Shown: in pieces, positions 1 through 8,661 of the stretch
Numbering within the stretch: position 1 is the stretch's first letter
Layout of the letters: each line of letters starts with the position of its first letter
The notes under the pieces: model-generated
What the model was told of the DNA's origin: nothing
Seen by the model: only the letters and a program-made list of their open reading frames with translations
Databases searched by the model: none
Origin: Candidatus Schekmanbacteria bacterium
GTDB taxonomy: Bacteria; CSSED10-310; JACPHN01
Reading direction: 5' to 3'
Assembly (NCBI GenBank): GCA_016188575.1
Contig: JACPHN010000222.1
Location: 1-41,200 of the forward strand
Length of the DNA stretch: 41,200 nucleotides
Program-made: the position numbers and the translations under genes

Positions 1-1701
1 CCAGGCTCGCCGGGCGCGCCGTGGCGGCAACCCTTGCGGCGCTGCTACCGAGCTCGTCGTAGACCCGGACTCCGATTCCTTGTGCCGGGTAGCAGTACTG
101 GGGTACGCCATTGGCAGTCCCACATTCCTCGACCTTGGGCGTGATGCCATCCGCCTCCATCTGGGCGCGCAGGTCATACAGGTACCACGTATGTCCGTCT
201 CGCAAGACCGTCCCCGTGAGCAGATCGTTGGCGGTGAAGTACTTTTCGTGCTCGAGCATGCGATAGCTCGATCCCGTATTGGTATGCCAGTACAAGTGCG
301 CTCCTGGCAGCCAATCCTCTCCCACCTTGTCCCCTACTGCCGGCCATCCAAGCGGATAGCCCATGCGGAAAAGCGGGATGCCGATCTGCAGCCCGAACGC
401 GTCATGATCACGCGTACTGCTGAGCAGCATGGCCGTCCCACTACCGGCGAAAATCCTCTTTACCTTGTAGTTAGAATCTCCAGGATGATCCAGGTCGGTG
501 GTATTTACATTCACGTTGTCAAAATTGAAGGGCACATACATGTAGTTACCATTCTCAAACACTTCATCATCGCTAATGGCCAGATCCGCCTCGCTTTTGT
601 CAGGCGTAGATTCACAGAGCGCGTACCAACGGTTGTTGCTGGTGCTGATATTGACGTTCATCGCGCTCAGCACGTGAATCTCGTCGTGATTTCCGCTCAC
701 CTTGGCATCATCGGCGCGGACGGCGATTTCTCTGCCCTCCAGTTCGTTATCCCATCGAGAGATCTCGTATAGTTGATATTGCAGTGTACTCCATCCCCAG
801 GGCTTTCATCATCGAAACAGTTTGTATAGTACACACTGACATATTCCTGATAAAATATTGCCGAGGCTGAATAGACACCCGCTGCCGCTTTCCGAGTCGG
901 CGCGCCATTTGGCATATCAGCAGAGACGATCGGACTTGGCGGTATATACGTGAAATCAATTCCATTTTCTGCTACTGCCACACCCAGTTTTGAATGTGTT
1001 GGGCCTCCTGCGTCTCTGCACTCTCCCTCTTTCGCACCTATGTAATACAGCAAGGTGAGCCCATTCGGTTTTTTCACGGCCGTCGATGCGCTCATATTAC
1101 CGTTCAGGCGACCGCGCCATTGCGCATCTCTTTCCGGGCTGCCGATATTGAGGAGTCTGATTCCTTCATCGATCCAGTCGCCTCTCGATGGAAGTTGCCC
1201 CATGCAGAACGGATGCAGGAAATAGTAGCTACTCTTATTGGTACTTATATTTCCAACCGCGAAATAAGAGTACACCAGATATGGAGAAAGCGTCGGCAGA
1301 CGCATAGTTTCCGTGTAATATCCAGTGAATTTTGCTACGATCTTACTGTTGCTCCAAGTCATCGTCATCAGTGTTCTTCCCGTCCCAGACTCAATCAGTG
1401 TTGCTTTACTAAATGGGAAGGTTTGATAATATGTATTATTCTGCTTACTCGGATCGTATACGGTTACAAAAAGAGCTCCAATAGATGATCAAAAATTGCA
1501 TCCGTTCACGGTAAATTCTATATCCTTGCCTAAATATAATATGGAAAATGCTCCTACGTTATCTGTCATGCTCGTAATGTAAGGAGCACCGGCGGTGCAG
1601 GCCGCATGCGCACTCTGCTGCCCCCATGGCATGAGCAGACCAACTGCAAGCAATCCCACCGTCAGCATGAACCGCTGAAATCTCCACGGCAAGTCGTTCA
1701 T
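1..1701 (-). pseudogene. Broken gene for a secreted, possibly beta-propeller protein (3' end outside window)
   Basis: Reading starts at ATG 1701, with GAGGAG just upstream. A signal peptide of about 33 residues ends in SAHA-A. An in-frame TGA at 1489-1491 closes the first piece after 70 codons. The same frame then stays open to a second TGA at 697-699. Sensible coding moves to another frame right after the motif ITNW (about 735-742), where one G seems missing from a G run, and that frame stays open to base 1. The joined product has AENGIDF and SLDGITNW motifs, like the S-x-D-G-x-x-W repeats of five-bladed propeller glycosidase-like folds; that fold is inference. The DNA is clearly richer in A/T than its neighbours, which hints at transfer. 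Either the gene is dead or the assembly has two errors. No function is assigned. Confidence 0.65.
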
Positions 1702-2294
1702 GGCAATCTCCTCATGGCAGGTCGAGCGAGCGCTCGCTTGGGCCGCTTCCGTGGCATTTCGTCGCTTGCCGCCAGTGCGAAACGCTTGCCAACCGCCGCG
1801 GCTCTCCGAAGCGGCTGGGAACGCGTCAATGATCGCAATCTCAAGTGGCCGCGCATTCCCTGGGTCACGGCTCTTCAGGGTTCGCCTGACGGGATTGCCC
1901 TACGCCCTGACGCGGCCGTCCGTCCGCGCGCTGCTTTCGGAGTGCCCAGCGCAGCTCAGGGCGCGCCTCGTCGGCAGCTCGGGCGGGGCCGGGGGCGGAC
2001 AAGGGTGCGCTGCGCGCCCCATCCGGCACACCGCGACGCGAAAAAGATGCGAAAATGACATGAAAGGCGGCAGAGACCCTCCACCATAACGTCTGGCGAC
2101 CCCTTACAGGAGTGTCCCAGGAATGCGTTTGGCACCGACTGGACGCAACCGAGAGGAAATCTCCCCCGGGCCGGTGGATTTGGGACAACACCCCCCGTTG
2201 CGCCGGCCAACCCCGGCTCGTAGAATGGCAAACCGTTGTTTGCGTGCGCCGGCAACGGCATGCGATATCGAGTAACACCGCGAGCAGGACCGCC
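1702..2294. other. Non-coding stretch, no gene supported
   Basis: This region separates the divergent broken secreted gene and the lipoprotein gene. Open frames here have no ribosome sites, no recognisable protein motifs and shadow-like composition. I see no tRNA, terminator or clear promoter. Confidence 0.5.
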
Positions 2295-3650
2295 ATGTTC
2301 ATGTGCCAACTTCGATCCCGTTTGTCGATAGTGAGCTGGGCAGGCATTGCCGTGCTGGCGCTTGCCGCATGCGTCAAACAGACCAGCCGCGCCCCCAAGG
2401 GCTTCAACGAGCTGCACAAAGGGGTCGGCGACGTCGTCCGGCTGGCTGGAGCCGACTTGTGGGTGCCCCCAGGATGGGCGCCGTACCAGAGTCAGTCAGG
2501 CGGCACGGATCCGACGCTGATTCTGCTTCCCGCCGACACGGCTGATCCATCCGTCATCAAGCTGTCGCTGCTCGATGCCGAGGCGCTGGGCTACCCGCCG
2601 GCCGGCAGGTCAGCGCCCGCGGTCAGCACCGCGCAATCCCGGCCGGGGCTGCTCGCGCTGCTGCAGAAACTGCCTGGCTTCAGCGACATTGGGCCGGACA
2701 TTCTCGAGGTGCCGGGAGGACGCATCGAGGTGCATTCGTATCTCAGCGAAGAGACCCTGGGAGCAGGTGGCCATGTGGCGCTGCGATGGCGGCTGTACCT
2801 GCTGCCTGCCGAGAGCCATATCTACGCCCTGGCGTGCGCCGCCCCGGTGGACCGATTCGATGACACGCGTGCGCTCTTCGATCGCGTCGCCGGGCAGCTC
2901 CAGGTGAAGCGACCGCGCTGGACCGCGGCGCTCGCGCCCGCCGCTGCAGCCACTCCGGCGACCACACCGGCTGCGCACCACGTCACCTGGCGCGTCCGCA
3001 AAGGGGAGACACTCGGCACAATAGCCGCTCTGCTTACGGGCTCGGTGGCGAACTACCGCGCGCTCGCCGAGGCCTCCAAGCTCGCCAATCCGGACGCCGT
3101 CTTCGCGGGCCAGGAGCTGCGGATTCCGGAGTCGCTGCTTACAGAGAAGGGGCGCAAGGCGCTCGCTGACCCTGCCGCATTCCCGCCGCCCGCGGAGAAA
3201 GCTCCGGCCAAGGAGGGGGTGCCGCCGGAGACCGCGACCGAAAATGGGGCGGGCGCTACGGAGGCTTCGCCCACCGCCGCAGATGCTGCCGCGGCTGGTG
3301 CCGCCGCCGAACCCGAGGCGTCTGCGGCGCCCACCGCAACTCCTGGCGTCGCCGGCGAGAGCACCGCAACCCCGGAGGTACCGGCGCCGACCGCCCCGCC
3401 ACAGGCTGAGGAGACCCCAACATCGGGAGGCCGATCGCGCGTCGCGGTCGCCGTGCCGGGGGCCGCCGACGGAGCGGAGGCGCTGCCGTTGCTGGCGGAG
3501 CCTGCCTGGGAGGCGACGGTGCTCAAGCGCCTCAAACAGGGACAGATCCTCGACTACGTGACCGGAAAGGAAGGCTGGATTCAGGTTCGCGACGCTTCGG
3601 GTGAGGTAGGGTGGGTGCGCTCGGACTATGTGCGCCCTGTTTCCCGTTGA
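2295..3650 (+). CDS. Lipoprotein with LysM and C-terminal SH3 domain
   Basis: A 451-residue envelope protein. The start at ATG 2295 (a second ATG is at 2301) puts a lipoprotein signal at the N-terminus: a hydrophobic stretch ending in LAAC with Cys26, so the protein is probably lipid-anchored and periplasm-facing. Residues 30-225 are an unrecognised globular domain. A LysM domain follows at about 231-277 (WRVRKGETLGTIAALL to GQELRIP), which binds peptidoglycan glycan strands. Next comes a long Ala/Pro/Glu-rich linker (about 285-385), then a bacterial SH3-like domain ending in GWVRSDYVRP. The frame is open for 61 codons upstream of 2295, but that part has no signal sequence and no ribosome site, so the shorter form is chosen. 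A role in wall remodelling or wall anchoring is inference. Confidence 0.85.
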   Translation: MFMCQLRSRLSIVSWAGIAVLALAACVKQTSRAPKGFNELHKGVGDVVRLAGADLWVPPGWAPYQSQSGGTDPTLILLPADTADPSVIKLSLLDAEALGYPPAGRSAPAVSTAQSRPGLLALLQKLPGFSDIGPDILEVPGGRIEVHSYLSEETLGAGGHVALRWRLYLLPAESHIYALACAAPVDRFDDTRALFDRVAGQLQVKRPRWTAALAPAAAATPATTPAAHHVTWRVRKGETLGTIAALLTGSVANYRALAEASKLANPDAVFAGQELRIPESLLTEKGRKALADPAAFPPPAEKAPAKEGVPPETATENGAGATEASPTAADAAAAGAAAEPEASAAPTATPGVAGESTATPEVPAPTAPPQAEETPTSGGRSRVAVAVPGAADGAEALPLLAEPAWEATVLKRLKQGQILDYVTGKEGWIQVRDASGEVGWVRSDYVRPVSR

Positions 3651-3791
3651 TCGTCTGACGCGATGCGTTATTAAAGTCGCTGTGCTCTCTTGCCGTAAAC
3701 GTACCGCGCATAGCGACGGCAGCCGGGCAACGCGCGGATCGGCTTGCGACCGCCCGGAGGCTGGATGCGGGAGGGCACTTCTCTTTCGGAC

Positions 3792-3820
3792 TTGACACTG
3801 TCAGCCGGGTCCGATATAGA
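3792..3820 (+). promoter_or_regulatory. Sigma-70-type promoter of the TonB receptor gene
   Basis: A perfect -35 TTGACA (3792-3797), a 17-nt spacer and TATAGA (3815-3820), in a 228-nt gap ahead of the receptor. Transcription would start near 3827. I saw no cobalamin or other riboswitch-like conserved boxes in the leader. Confidence 0.7.
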
Positions 3821-3878
3821 GTTGCGTCACGGTTAGAGCCTGTTGTATCGGCGGCATTTCTCCAAAGGAGGGTTCAGC

Positions 3879-5975
3879 TTGCGGTTAACAAATCGCCTGG
3901 CAGCGTTCCTCGCACTCTTGGTGCTTGTCCCCTGGGCGGCGCCGGCCGTCGCACAGGAGGGCGAGGCAAAAGCGGAAGAAGACATCGTCATCGGCGAGGA
4001 AATGATGTACTTCGGCGAGGAAATCGTCGTCGTCACCGCCTCGAAGCACGAGCAGAAGCTGACTGACACGCCGTCCTCCATGTCGGTCATCACGACTCGC
4101 GACATCGAGACGAGCACCGCCGCGAGCACCGCGGACCTGCTCAAGTCCATCCCGGGCCTAAACGTCGTCCAGCTCGGCGCCCGCGACTACAACGTCACGG
4201 GACGATCGGCGGCAACCACGCTGGCGAACTCGCAGCTCGTTCTCGTCGATGGCCGCAGCGTCTACCAGGACTTCTACGGCTTCGTCGGCTGGGACCTCGT
4301 CCCGATGGACACCGACGACGTTCGCCAGGTCGAGGTCGTGCGCGGCCCGGGCTCCGCAATGTGGGGCGCCAACGCGATGACCGGCGTCATCAACATCCGC
4401 ACCAAGACGCCGAAGGAGTCGAAGGGCCTCAAGCTCAAGATGGCCGGCGGCGAGCTCAATACCCGGCAGGCTGCGATTACCTGGGCAGGAGCGGGTGACA
4501 AGCTCGGCTACAAGGTCCACGCCGCCTACTTCAGCCAGGACGCCTACGACCGCCCCAAGCAAATCGTCAACATGGCAGGCCAGACGGTGCCCCTCCCCCA
4601 GTTCGAAGACGACGGCACCGAGCAGCCGAAGTTCAGCCTGCGGGTGGACTACGACATGGATCGCGATCAGAAGCTGTGGTTCGACACCGGTGTCGCCCAG
4701 ACCTCGGGTCTGATCCACACTGGTATCGGCCCGTTCCGTATGGACGATCCGCGCATGTACCACTTCAAGGCCCAGTACGATCGAGGGCCGATCAGCGCCC
4801 GATTCTTCTTCAACTGGCTCGACGGACAGGCGCAGAACCTGCTGCAGCCGTTGACGCAGACCTTCGACCAGAAGACGTACGACCTGGAAGTGGACGGCAA
4901 CCACCTGCTTGGCACCAGCCACCTGTTCACCTGGGGCCTGACGGGACGGTACAACAACTTCGATCTGTCCCTCGCGCCCAGCGAAGACAGCCGCACCGAC
5001 ATGGGCGTGTTCGCGCAAGACGAGTGGTTGCTGCACGACAAGTTCACCTGGGCGCTCGGCTTCCGCGTGGACAACTTCTCGACCATCGGGACAGCCTTCA
5101 GCCCGCGCACAAACGCGATCTTCAAGATCACCGACGATCACTCCCTCAAGCTCGGTTACAGCGAGGCGTACCGCGCCCCGTCCTTGATCGAGAACTACCT
5201 CGAGACCACCATCTATACTCCGATCACGCTGCAACCCGGCGTGAGCTTCGTCCTGGTCAGCCGCGCGCTTGGCAACGAAGACCTCGATGAAGAGCACATC
5301 ACGGCGATGGAAGTCGGTTACACCGGGTACATCAGCCGCAACGTCAACGTGAGCACGACCTACTTCCGGAACCGGGCGAAGGACTTCGTCGATTTCTACC
5401 CGGCGGTGTACTACAGCGCCAGCGATCCGCCTCCCGGGTGGCCGTTGCCGCCTGCCTACGTTCCCGCCAACACCTTCCCCAAGATCTATACGTACCGGAA
5501 CGTCGGCGAGACCGAGGAGCAGGGCGTGGAGTTTTCCTTCGGCCTACTTTTCGAGAACGGCGTGAATGCCAAGGCGACGTACACCTGGCAGGATGAGCCG
5601 GAAGTGAAGAAGGACAAGTTCGATCCGGTCACCAATCCTGGCGGCATTCTGGTCAACAAGCCGTCCGAAAACACCTACTTCCTCGAGGCCGGCTATAACA
5701 AGTCCCGGTCAGACGGCCCCGTTGTCGCCCTCAGCTTCCAGCACTCCGACGAGACGTTCAATCAGGACGTGCTCGACGCGCGCTGGTGGGGCGACACGGA
5801 AGCCTATGACATCATCAACGCCACGTTTGGTTGGAAGTTCATCGACGACAAGCTGCGGTTCATGCTCAAAGGCACCAACCTCACCGACGAGAAAGTGCAG
5901 CAGCACATCTTCGGCGATATCATCAGCCGCAGGATCCTGCTCGAAGCGACGCTGAGGCTCTTCGGAACCGACTAA
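3879..5975 (+). CDS. TonB-dependent outer-membrane receptor
   Basis: A 698-residue active transporter of the outer membrane. There is no ATG in the region. TTG 3879 is chosen because AAAGGAGG (3864-3871) lies 7 nt upstream and the product then begins with a signal peptide (MRLTNRLAAFLALL to AVAQ). A TonB-box-like EEIVVVTAS follows. The plug domain covers about residues 45-155, with the family motifs SIPGLNV and VEVVRGPGSAMWGANA, then a beta-barrel to the C-terminus with the late motif GTNLTDE. The length is typical for siderophore, vitamin B12 or colicin-I-type receptors. The substrate cannot be read from sequence, and no transport or regulator genes lie beside it. An acidic stretch (EGEAKAEEDIVIGEE) sits before the TonB box. 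Confidence 0.92.
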   Translation: MRLTNRLAAFLALLVLVPWAAPAVAQEGEAKAEEDIVIGEEMMYFGEEIVVVTASKHEQKLTDTPSSMSVITTRDIETSTAASTADLLKSIPGLNVVQLGARDYNVTGRSAATTLANSQLVLVDGRSVYQDFYGFVGWDLVPMDTDDVRQVEVVRGPGSAMWGANAMTGVINIRTKTPKESKGLKLKMAGGELNTRQAAITWAGAGDKLGYKVHAAYFSQDAYDRPKQIVNMAGQTVPLPQFEDDGTEQPKFSLRVDYDMDRDQKLWFDTGVAQTSGLIHTGIGPFRMDDPRMYHFKAQYDRGPISARFFFNWLDGQAQNLLQPLTQTFDQKTYDLEVDGNHLLGTSHLFTWGLTGRYNNFDLSLAPSEDSRTDMGVFAQDEWLLHDKFTWALGFRVDNFSTIGTAFSPRTNAIFKITDDHSLKLGYSEAYRAPSLIENYLETTIYTPITLQPGVSFVLVSRALGNEDLDEEHITAMEVGYTGYISRNVNVSTTYFRNRAKDFVDFYPAVYYSASDPPPGWPLPPAYVPANTFPKIYTYRNVGETEEQGVEFSFGLLFENGVNAKATYTWQDEPEVKKDKFDPVTNPGGILVNKPSENTYFLEAGYNKSRSDGPVVALSFQHSDETFNQDVLDARWWGDTEAYDIINATFGWKFIDDKLRFMLKGTNLTDEKVQQHIFGDIISRRILLEATLRLFGTD

Positions 5976-5993
5976 TTTCTCCTCCCCACCCAA

Positions 5994-6070
5994 CCCTCCC
6001 CCCGCGTAAGCGGGGGGAGGGACTTTCCCTGCCGCGAGTCTCCTCCCGCGCGAGCCGGCGGAGGGGAGCT
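5994..6070. repeat. Intergenic palindromic repeat, copy A
   Basis: A perfect 12-bp stem, CCCTCCCCCCGC / GCGGGGGGAGGG (5994-6005 and 6010-6021), with a 4-nt loop. A second, weaker hairpin follows (CTCCTCCCGCGC to GCCGGCGGAGGGGAG, 6039-6067). It lies between convergent genes and could also end transcription. The C/G-run core is shared with copies near 8869, 14653 and 38589. Confidence 0.7.
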
Positions 6071-6098
6071 CATGCCGGCCCTGGGCCCATCCGAACGG

Positions 6099-6434
6099 CT
6101 ACTCGAGGTAGCGGAATCCAATGCGATAGAGGGTCTTGTCCAGCGTCTCTCGCCATGCAACCTCGGCAAAGATCGGGTCGAGGTTGCCGACAGCGAGCCG
6201 GCAGCGGGTGCCCGGCGCGAGAAACGACTCCAGGTCTTCCTCCGCGACCTTGCGGTGAACGACGAGACCGCAGCCTCCGTACGCCTCCTGGAAGACCAGC
6301 GCGGCAAACTGAGGAGTGAAGTCGTCGCCCTTGGGAGCGAGCTCGACATAGGCGACGTCGAGCGGGTCAGGATCGAATCGGATGTAGCGCCGGCGATTGA
6401 AAAGGGCGCGGTCTGTGTCCTCGGTGCCGCTCAT
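6099..6434 (-). CDS. PilZ-like domain protein
   Basis: A 111-residue single-domain protein. The N-terminal RRRYIRFDPD resembles the RxxxR motif of PilZ domains, which bind cyclic di-GMP. The following GGCGLVVHR sits where PilZ proteins carry D/NxSxxG, but the match is imperfect, so binding is uncertain. The rest predicts as beta strands (CRLAVGNLDPIFAEVAW). It starts at ATG 6434, 11 nt after the stop of the FAD oxidase gene, and is probably the last gene of a three-gene minus-strand operon. A different small beta-barrel protein cannot be excluded. Confidence 0.65.
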   Translation of the reverse strand: MSGTEDTDRALFNRRRYIRFDPDPLDVAYVELAPKGDDFTPQFAALVFQEAYGGCGLVVHRKVAEEDLESFLAPGTRCRLAVGNLDPIFAEVAWRETLDKTLYRIGFRYLE

Positions 6435-6445
6435 CAGGCTCTCCT

Positions 6446-7831
6446 TCAGCAGATTGGCAGTACTTTACCTGGGTTGAGAACGCCTTCCGGATCAAACAGC
6501 TTCTTGATCCCACTCATGAGGCCGAGAGCCTCGCCGTGTTCCAGGCGCATGAGGTGCCGGTTACCGATACCGATGCCGTGCTCGGCGCTCACGGTTCCTC
6601 CGAGCGACACCGCACGCTCGATCAAGCGCTCGCGGAAGTCTCGGGCGTCGGCTTCGGCGGAGCTATCCGCGGGAACGGGAAGCAGCGCATGAAGGATTCC
6701 TACACCGCCATGGCCGAAGATGTAAAGGGCGAGGTTCTTGGCACGGCGACGCGCATCGCACCAGGAGATCAGCTCGGGAAGGCGCGAGACCGGAGCACCG
6801 AGGTCGGCTCTCACGACGCGGGCATCGGGGATAGCTCTGCGCACCGCCGCCGTGAGCCGCTCACGGCAGCGCCAGAGCTGGGCAGCAGCAGCGTCCGAGC
6901 ACACCGCGCCGCCGCCGTCGCGGCAAACGCCGCCGGCCTCCACGGAGATTTCCGCGGCAGCGGAGGCGGAACCGTGCACCTCAATCAAGACCAGTGCTCC
7001 CTCTCTTGCCGCCACCCCTTCCTCTGCTGCGGCGAGCGCCGCGGCCTCGCGATTCACGAGCTCGATGGCAGCCAGGTCCAAACCGTGCAGGCGCAGCGCC
7101 CCGATGGCCCGGGCCGCGGCGTCGTCCGTCGGAAAAATCGCCGCGCTCCGCCGCCTCGATTCGGGCACCGGGTGGAGCGACACGGTAAGCTCCGTGAGAA
7201 TCCCCAGGGTCCCTTCGCTACCGGCCAGCAGCCCCGGCAAATCGTACCCGGAGGAGCGGCGCGGCGCCATGCCACCGGCGCGCAGCACGTCGCCGGTCCC
7301 AGTCACGACCTCGCACGCCAGCAAGCTGCGGCGCGCCGAGCCGTAGCGCAGGGAGTAGATGCCGCTGGCGTTGTTGGCGATCAGCCCGCCAACGGTCGCC
7401 GCGACTCCCGTGCCGCCCGGAGTGGCCGAGAAAAAGAGGCCGAAATCCGCGAGCCGCCGGTTAAGTTCCAAGTGCGACAAGCCCGGCTGCACGGTCGCGT
7501 AAAGATCGATCGGGGAGACGTCGAGCAGCCGATTCATCCGCCCGAGGTCCAGCACAATACCACCCAGCACCGGAATCGGGTTTCCCTCGAGGCTGGTGCC
7601 CCCGCCCCGCGCCGTCAGAGGCGTACGGGTTTCCCGGGCGATGCGCGTTACCGCGGCGACTTCGGCAGTCGATTCCGGGAACACCACCAAGTCCGCGCTC
7701 CCCGGAGGAAGCGACGACTCGTCCCGGCTGACCCTGTCCAGGTCGAACGCGGTAGCCGAAAGACGATCCGGCGCCAGGCAGCGCTCGAGCTCCACGCGCG
7801 CCCGGGCAACCCCCTGGTCGGCTCCGCTCAC
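6446..7831 (-). CDS. FAD-linked oxidase, glycolate/D-lactate dehydrogenase type
   Basis: A 461-residue flavoprotein of the GlcD / D-lactate dehydrogenase (cytochrome) family, which oxidises 2-hydroxy acids at the membrane or in the cytosol. The start is GTG 7831. It overlaps the upstream stop as GTGA and has GGGGAG about 7 nt ahead. The FAD-binding PCMH-type domain spans about residues 35-215 and shows RGGGTSLEGNPIP and GGLIANNASGIYSLRYG. The C-terminal FAD-oxidase domain has the family motifs YIFGHGGVGILHALLP, GTVSAEHGIG and IKKLFDPEGVLNPGK. No GlcE or GlcF (Fe-S) subunit gene is adjacent, so it probably acts as a single-subunit enzyme. The exact substrate is unknown. Confidence 0.88.
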   Translation of the reverse strand: MSGADQGVARARVELERCLAPDRLSATAFDLDRVSRDESSLPPGSADLVVFPESTAEVAAVTRIARETRTPLTARGGGTSLEGNPIPVLGGIVLDLGRMNRLLDVSPIDLYATVQPGLSHLELNRRLADFGLFFSATPGGTGVAATVGGLIANNASGIYSLRYGSARRSLLACEVVTGTGDVLRAGGMAPRRSSGYDLPGLLAGSEGTLGILTELTVSLHPVPESRRRSAAIFPTDDAAARAIGALRLHGLDLAAIELVNREAAALAAAEEGVAAREGALVLIEVHGSASAAAEISVEAGGVCRDGGGAVCSDAAAAQLWRCRERLTAAVRRAIPDARVVRADLGAPVSRLPELISWCDARRRAKNLALYIFGHGGVGILHALLPVPADSSAEADARDFRERLIERAVSLGGTVSAEHGIGIGNRHLMRLEHGEALGLMSGIKKLFDPEGVLNPGKVLPIC

Positions 7832-8448
7832 GAACCCACTCCCCAGATGACGCGCGGCGCCGGCGAACGGCGCGAAAGGGAGTGGGCGCGCGGCGATGAG
7901 ACCCACGCGAGGGCCACGAACACGGTCAAGGCGATCGCCGCCAGCACCCATTCCGGCATGCCGGTGGCACCCGCCAACAGCGCCAGGTCGCTACGGCCCC
8001 ATGCGGGGTCGGAGATCGAGATTTCTGCACCGCCAAACCTGTGCGCCCGGATGTCCAGCATGACCGCGCCCGCGCAGATTAGCCCGACGAGCTGCACCAC
8101 AAACCGCGCTACGGGCGAGCGGAGAGTCCGGCTTGAGCGCAACGCCAGCGCTCCCACGAGCATGAAGGCAGCGAATCCCGATCCCGCGATGAGCAGGCGT
8201 GAGCCTCCCCAGGTGAGCACCACTGGCCCGTTCCAGCCCGCAATCCACCACTCGGACACCGTACCACCGCTGAGGAGGCTGGTCGCACCTCGAAGCGTCG
8301 CGGTGATCAGTCCGTAGCAGAAGCGTAGGGGCGCGGCAGCGGGCGTATTCCACGCCCAAAACACGGCAAGAAACGCAACGGTGGGAGCGAAGGCGGCCAG
8401 CAGCCCTGCCACGGGGCGGTCGGAAGGCGGTCTAAAGGATGGGTTCAT
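7828..8448 (-). CDS. Small multipass membrane protein of unknown function
   Basis: A 206-residue inner-membrane protein with about four or five hydrophobic segments: near residues 15-32, 65-90, 95-110, 120-140 and 165-185 (for example WVLAAIALTVFVALAW). ATG 8448 (MNPSFRPP) is chosen. The frame stays open further upstream, but that part is low-complexity and Arg/Ala-rich. It overlaps the FAD oxidase start by 4 nt (GTGA), so the two are translationally coupled and may work together. A vague likeness to exosortase-associated membrane proteins is not strong enough to name it. Confidence 0.65.
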   Translation of the reverse strand: MNPSFRPPSDRPVAGLLAAFAPTVAFLAVFWAWNTPAAAPLRFCYGLITATLRGATSLLSGGTVSEWWIAGWNGPVVLTWGGSRLLIAGSGFAAFMLVGALALRSSRTLRSPVARFVVQLVGLICAGAVMLDIRAHRFGGAEISISDPAWGRSDLALLAGATGMPEWVLAAIALTVFVALAWVSSPRAHSLSRRSPAPRVIWGVGS

Positions 8449-8588
8449 GGTAGTTGGGCGCCGTTCGCTCGCGGGCGCGGAGGTCCTGATCGGTGAGCGG
8501 GCGGCGGCGCGCGGCGCCGCGTCTTGCATCAGTATGGGAGAAGCCTGCGGCGATTGCAATCCTGGCCACGGTCCCGCCGGGCTGGCTG

Positions 8589-8617
8589 TTGCACGCCTTC
8601 TTGCCCCTGGGTAGACT
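8589..8617 (+). promoter_or_regulatory. Candidate promoter of the PQQ/AAA+/hutI operon
   Basis: TTGCAC (8589-8594), a 17-nt spacer and TAGACT (8612-8617), ending 44 nt before ATG 8662. It matches the sigma-70 consensus at 3/6 and 4/6 positions. Confidence 0.4.
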
Positions 8618-8661
8618 CGGACCCACAACGTTTCGCTGCTCAATCCATGGGGAGCTCACCA

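Noticed and set aside
1489-1491. In-frame TGA as a selenocysteine codon
   Set aside because: No convincing SECIS-type hairpin right after it, no redox motif around it, and a second frame break lies downstream. A nonsense change or error is simpler.
3651-3878. Riboswitch (for example cobalamin) before the TonB receptor
   Set aside because: The leader after the predicted start of transcription is only about 50 nt and shows none of the conserved boxes.
4158-5297. Open frame of 379 codons on the minus strand across the TonB receptor gene
   Set aside because: It is antisense to a clear TonB plug/barrel coding sequence, has no family motifs and no ribosome site.
6536-8317. Open frame of 593 codons on the plus strand
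   Set aside because: It is antisense to the FAD oxidase and membrane protein genes and has no signal, motifs or ribosome site.
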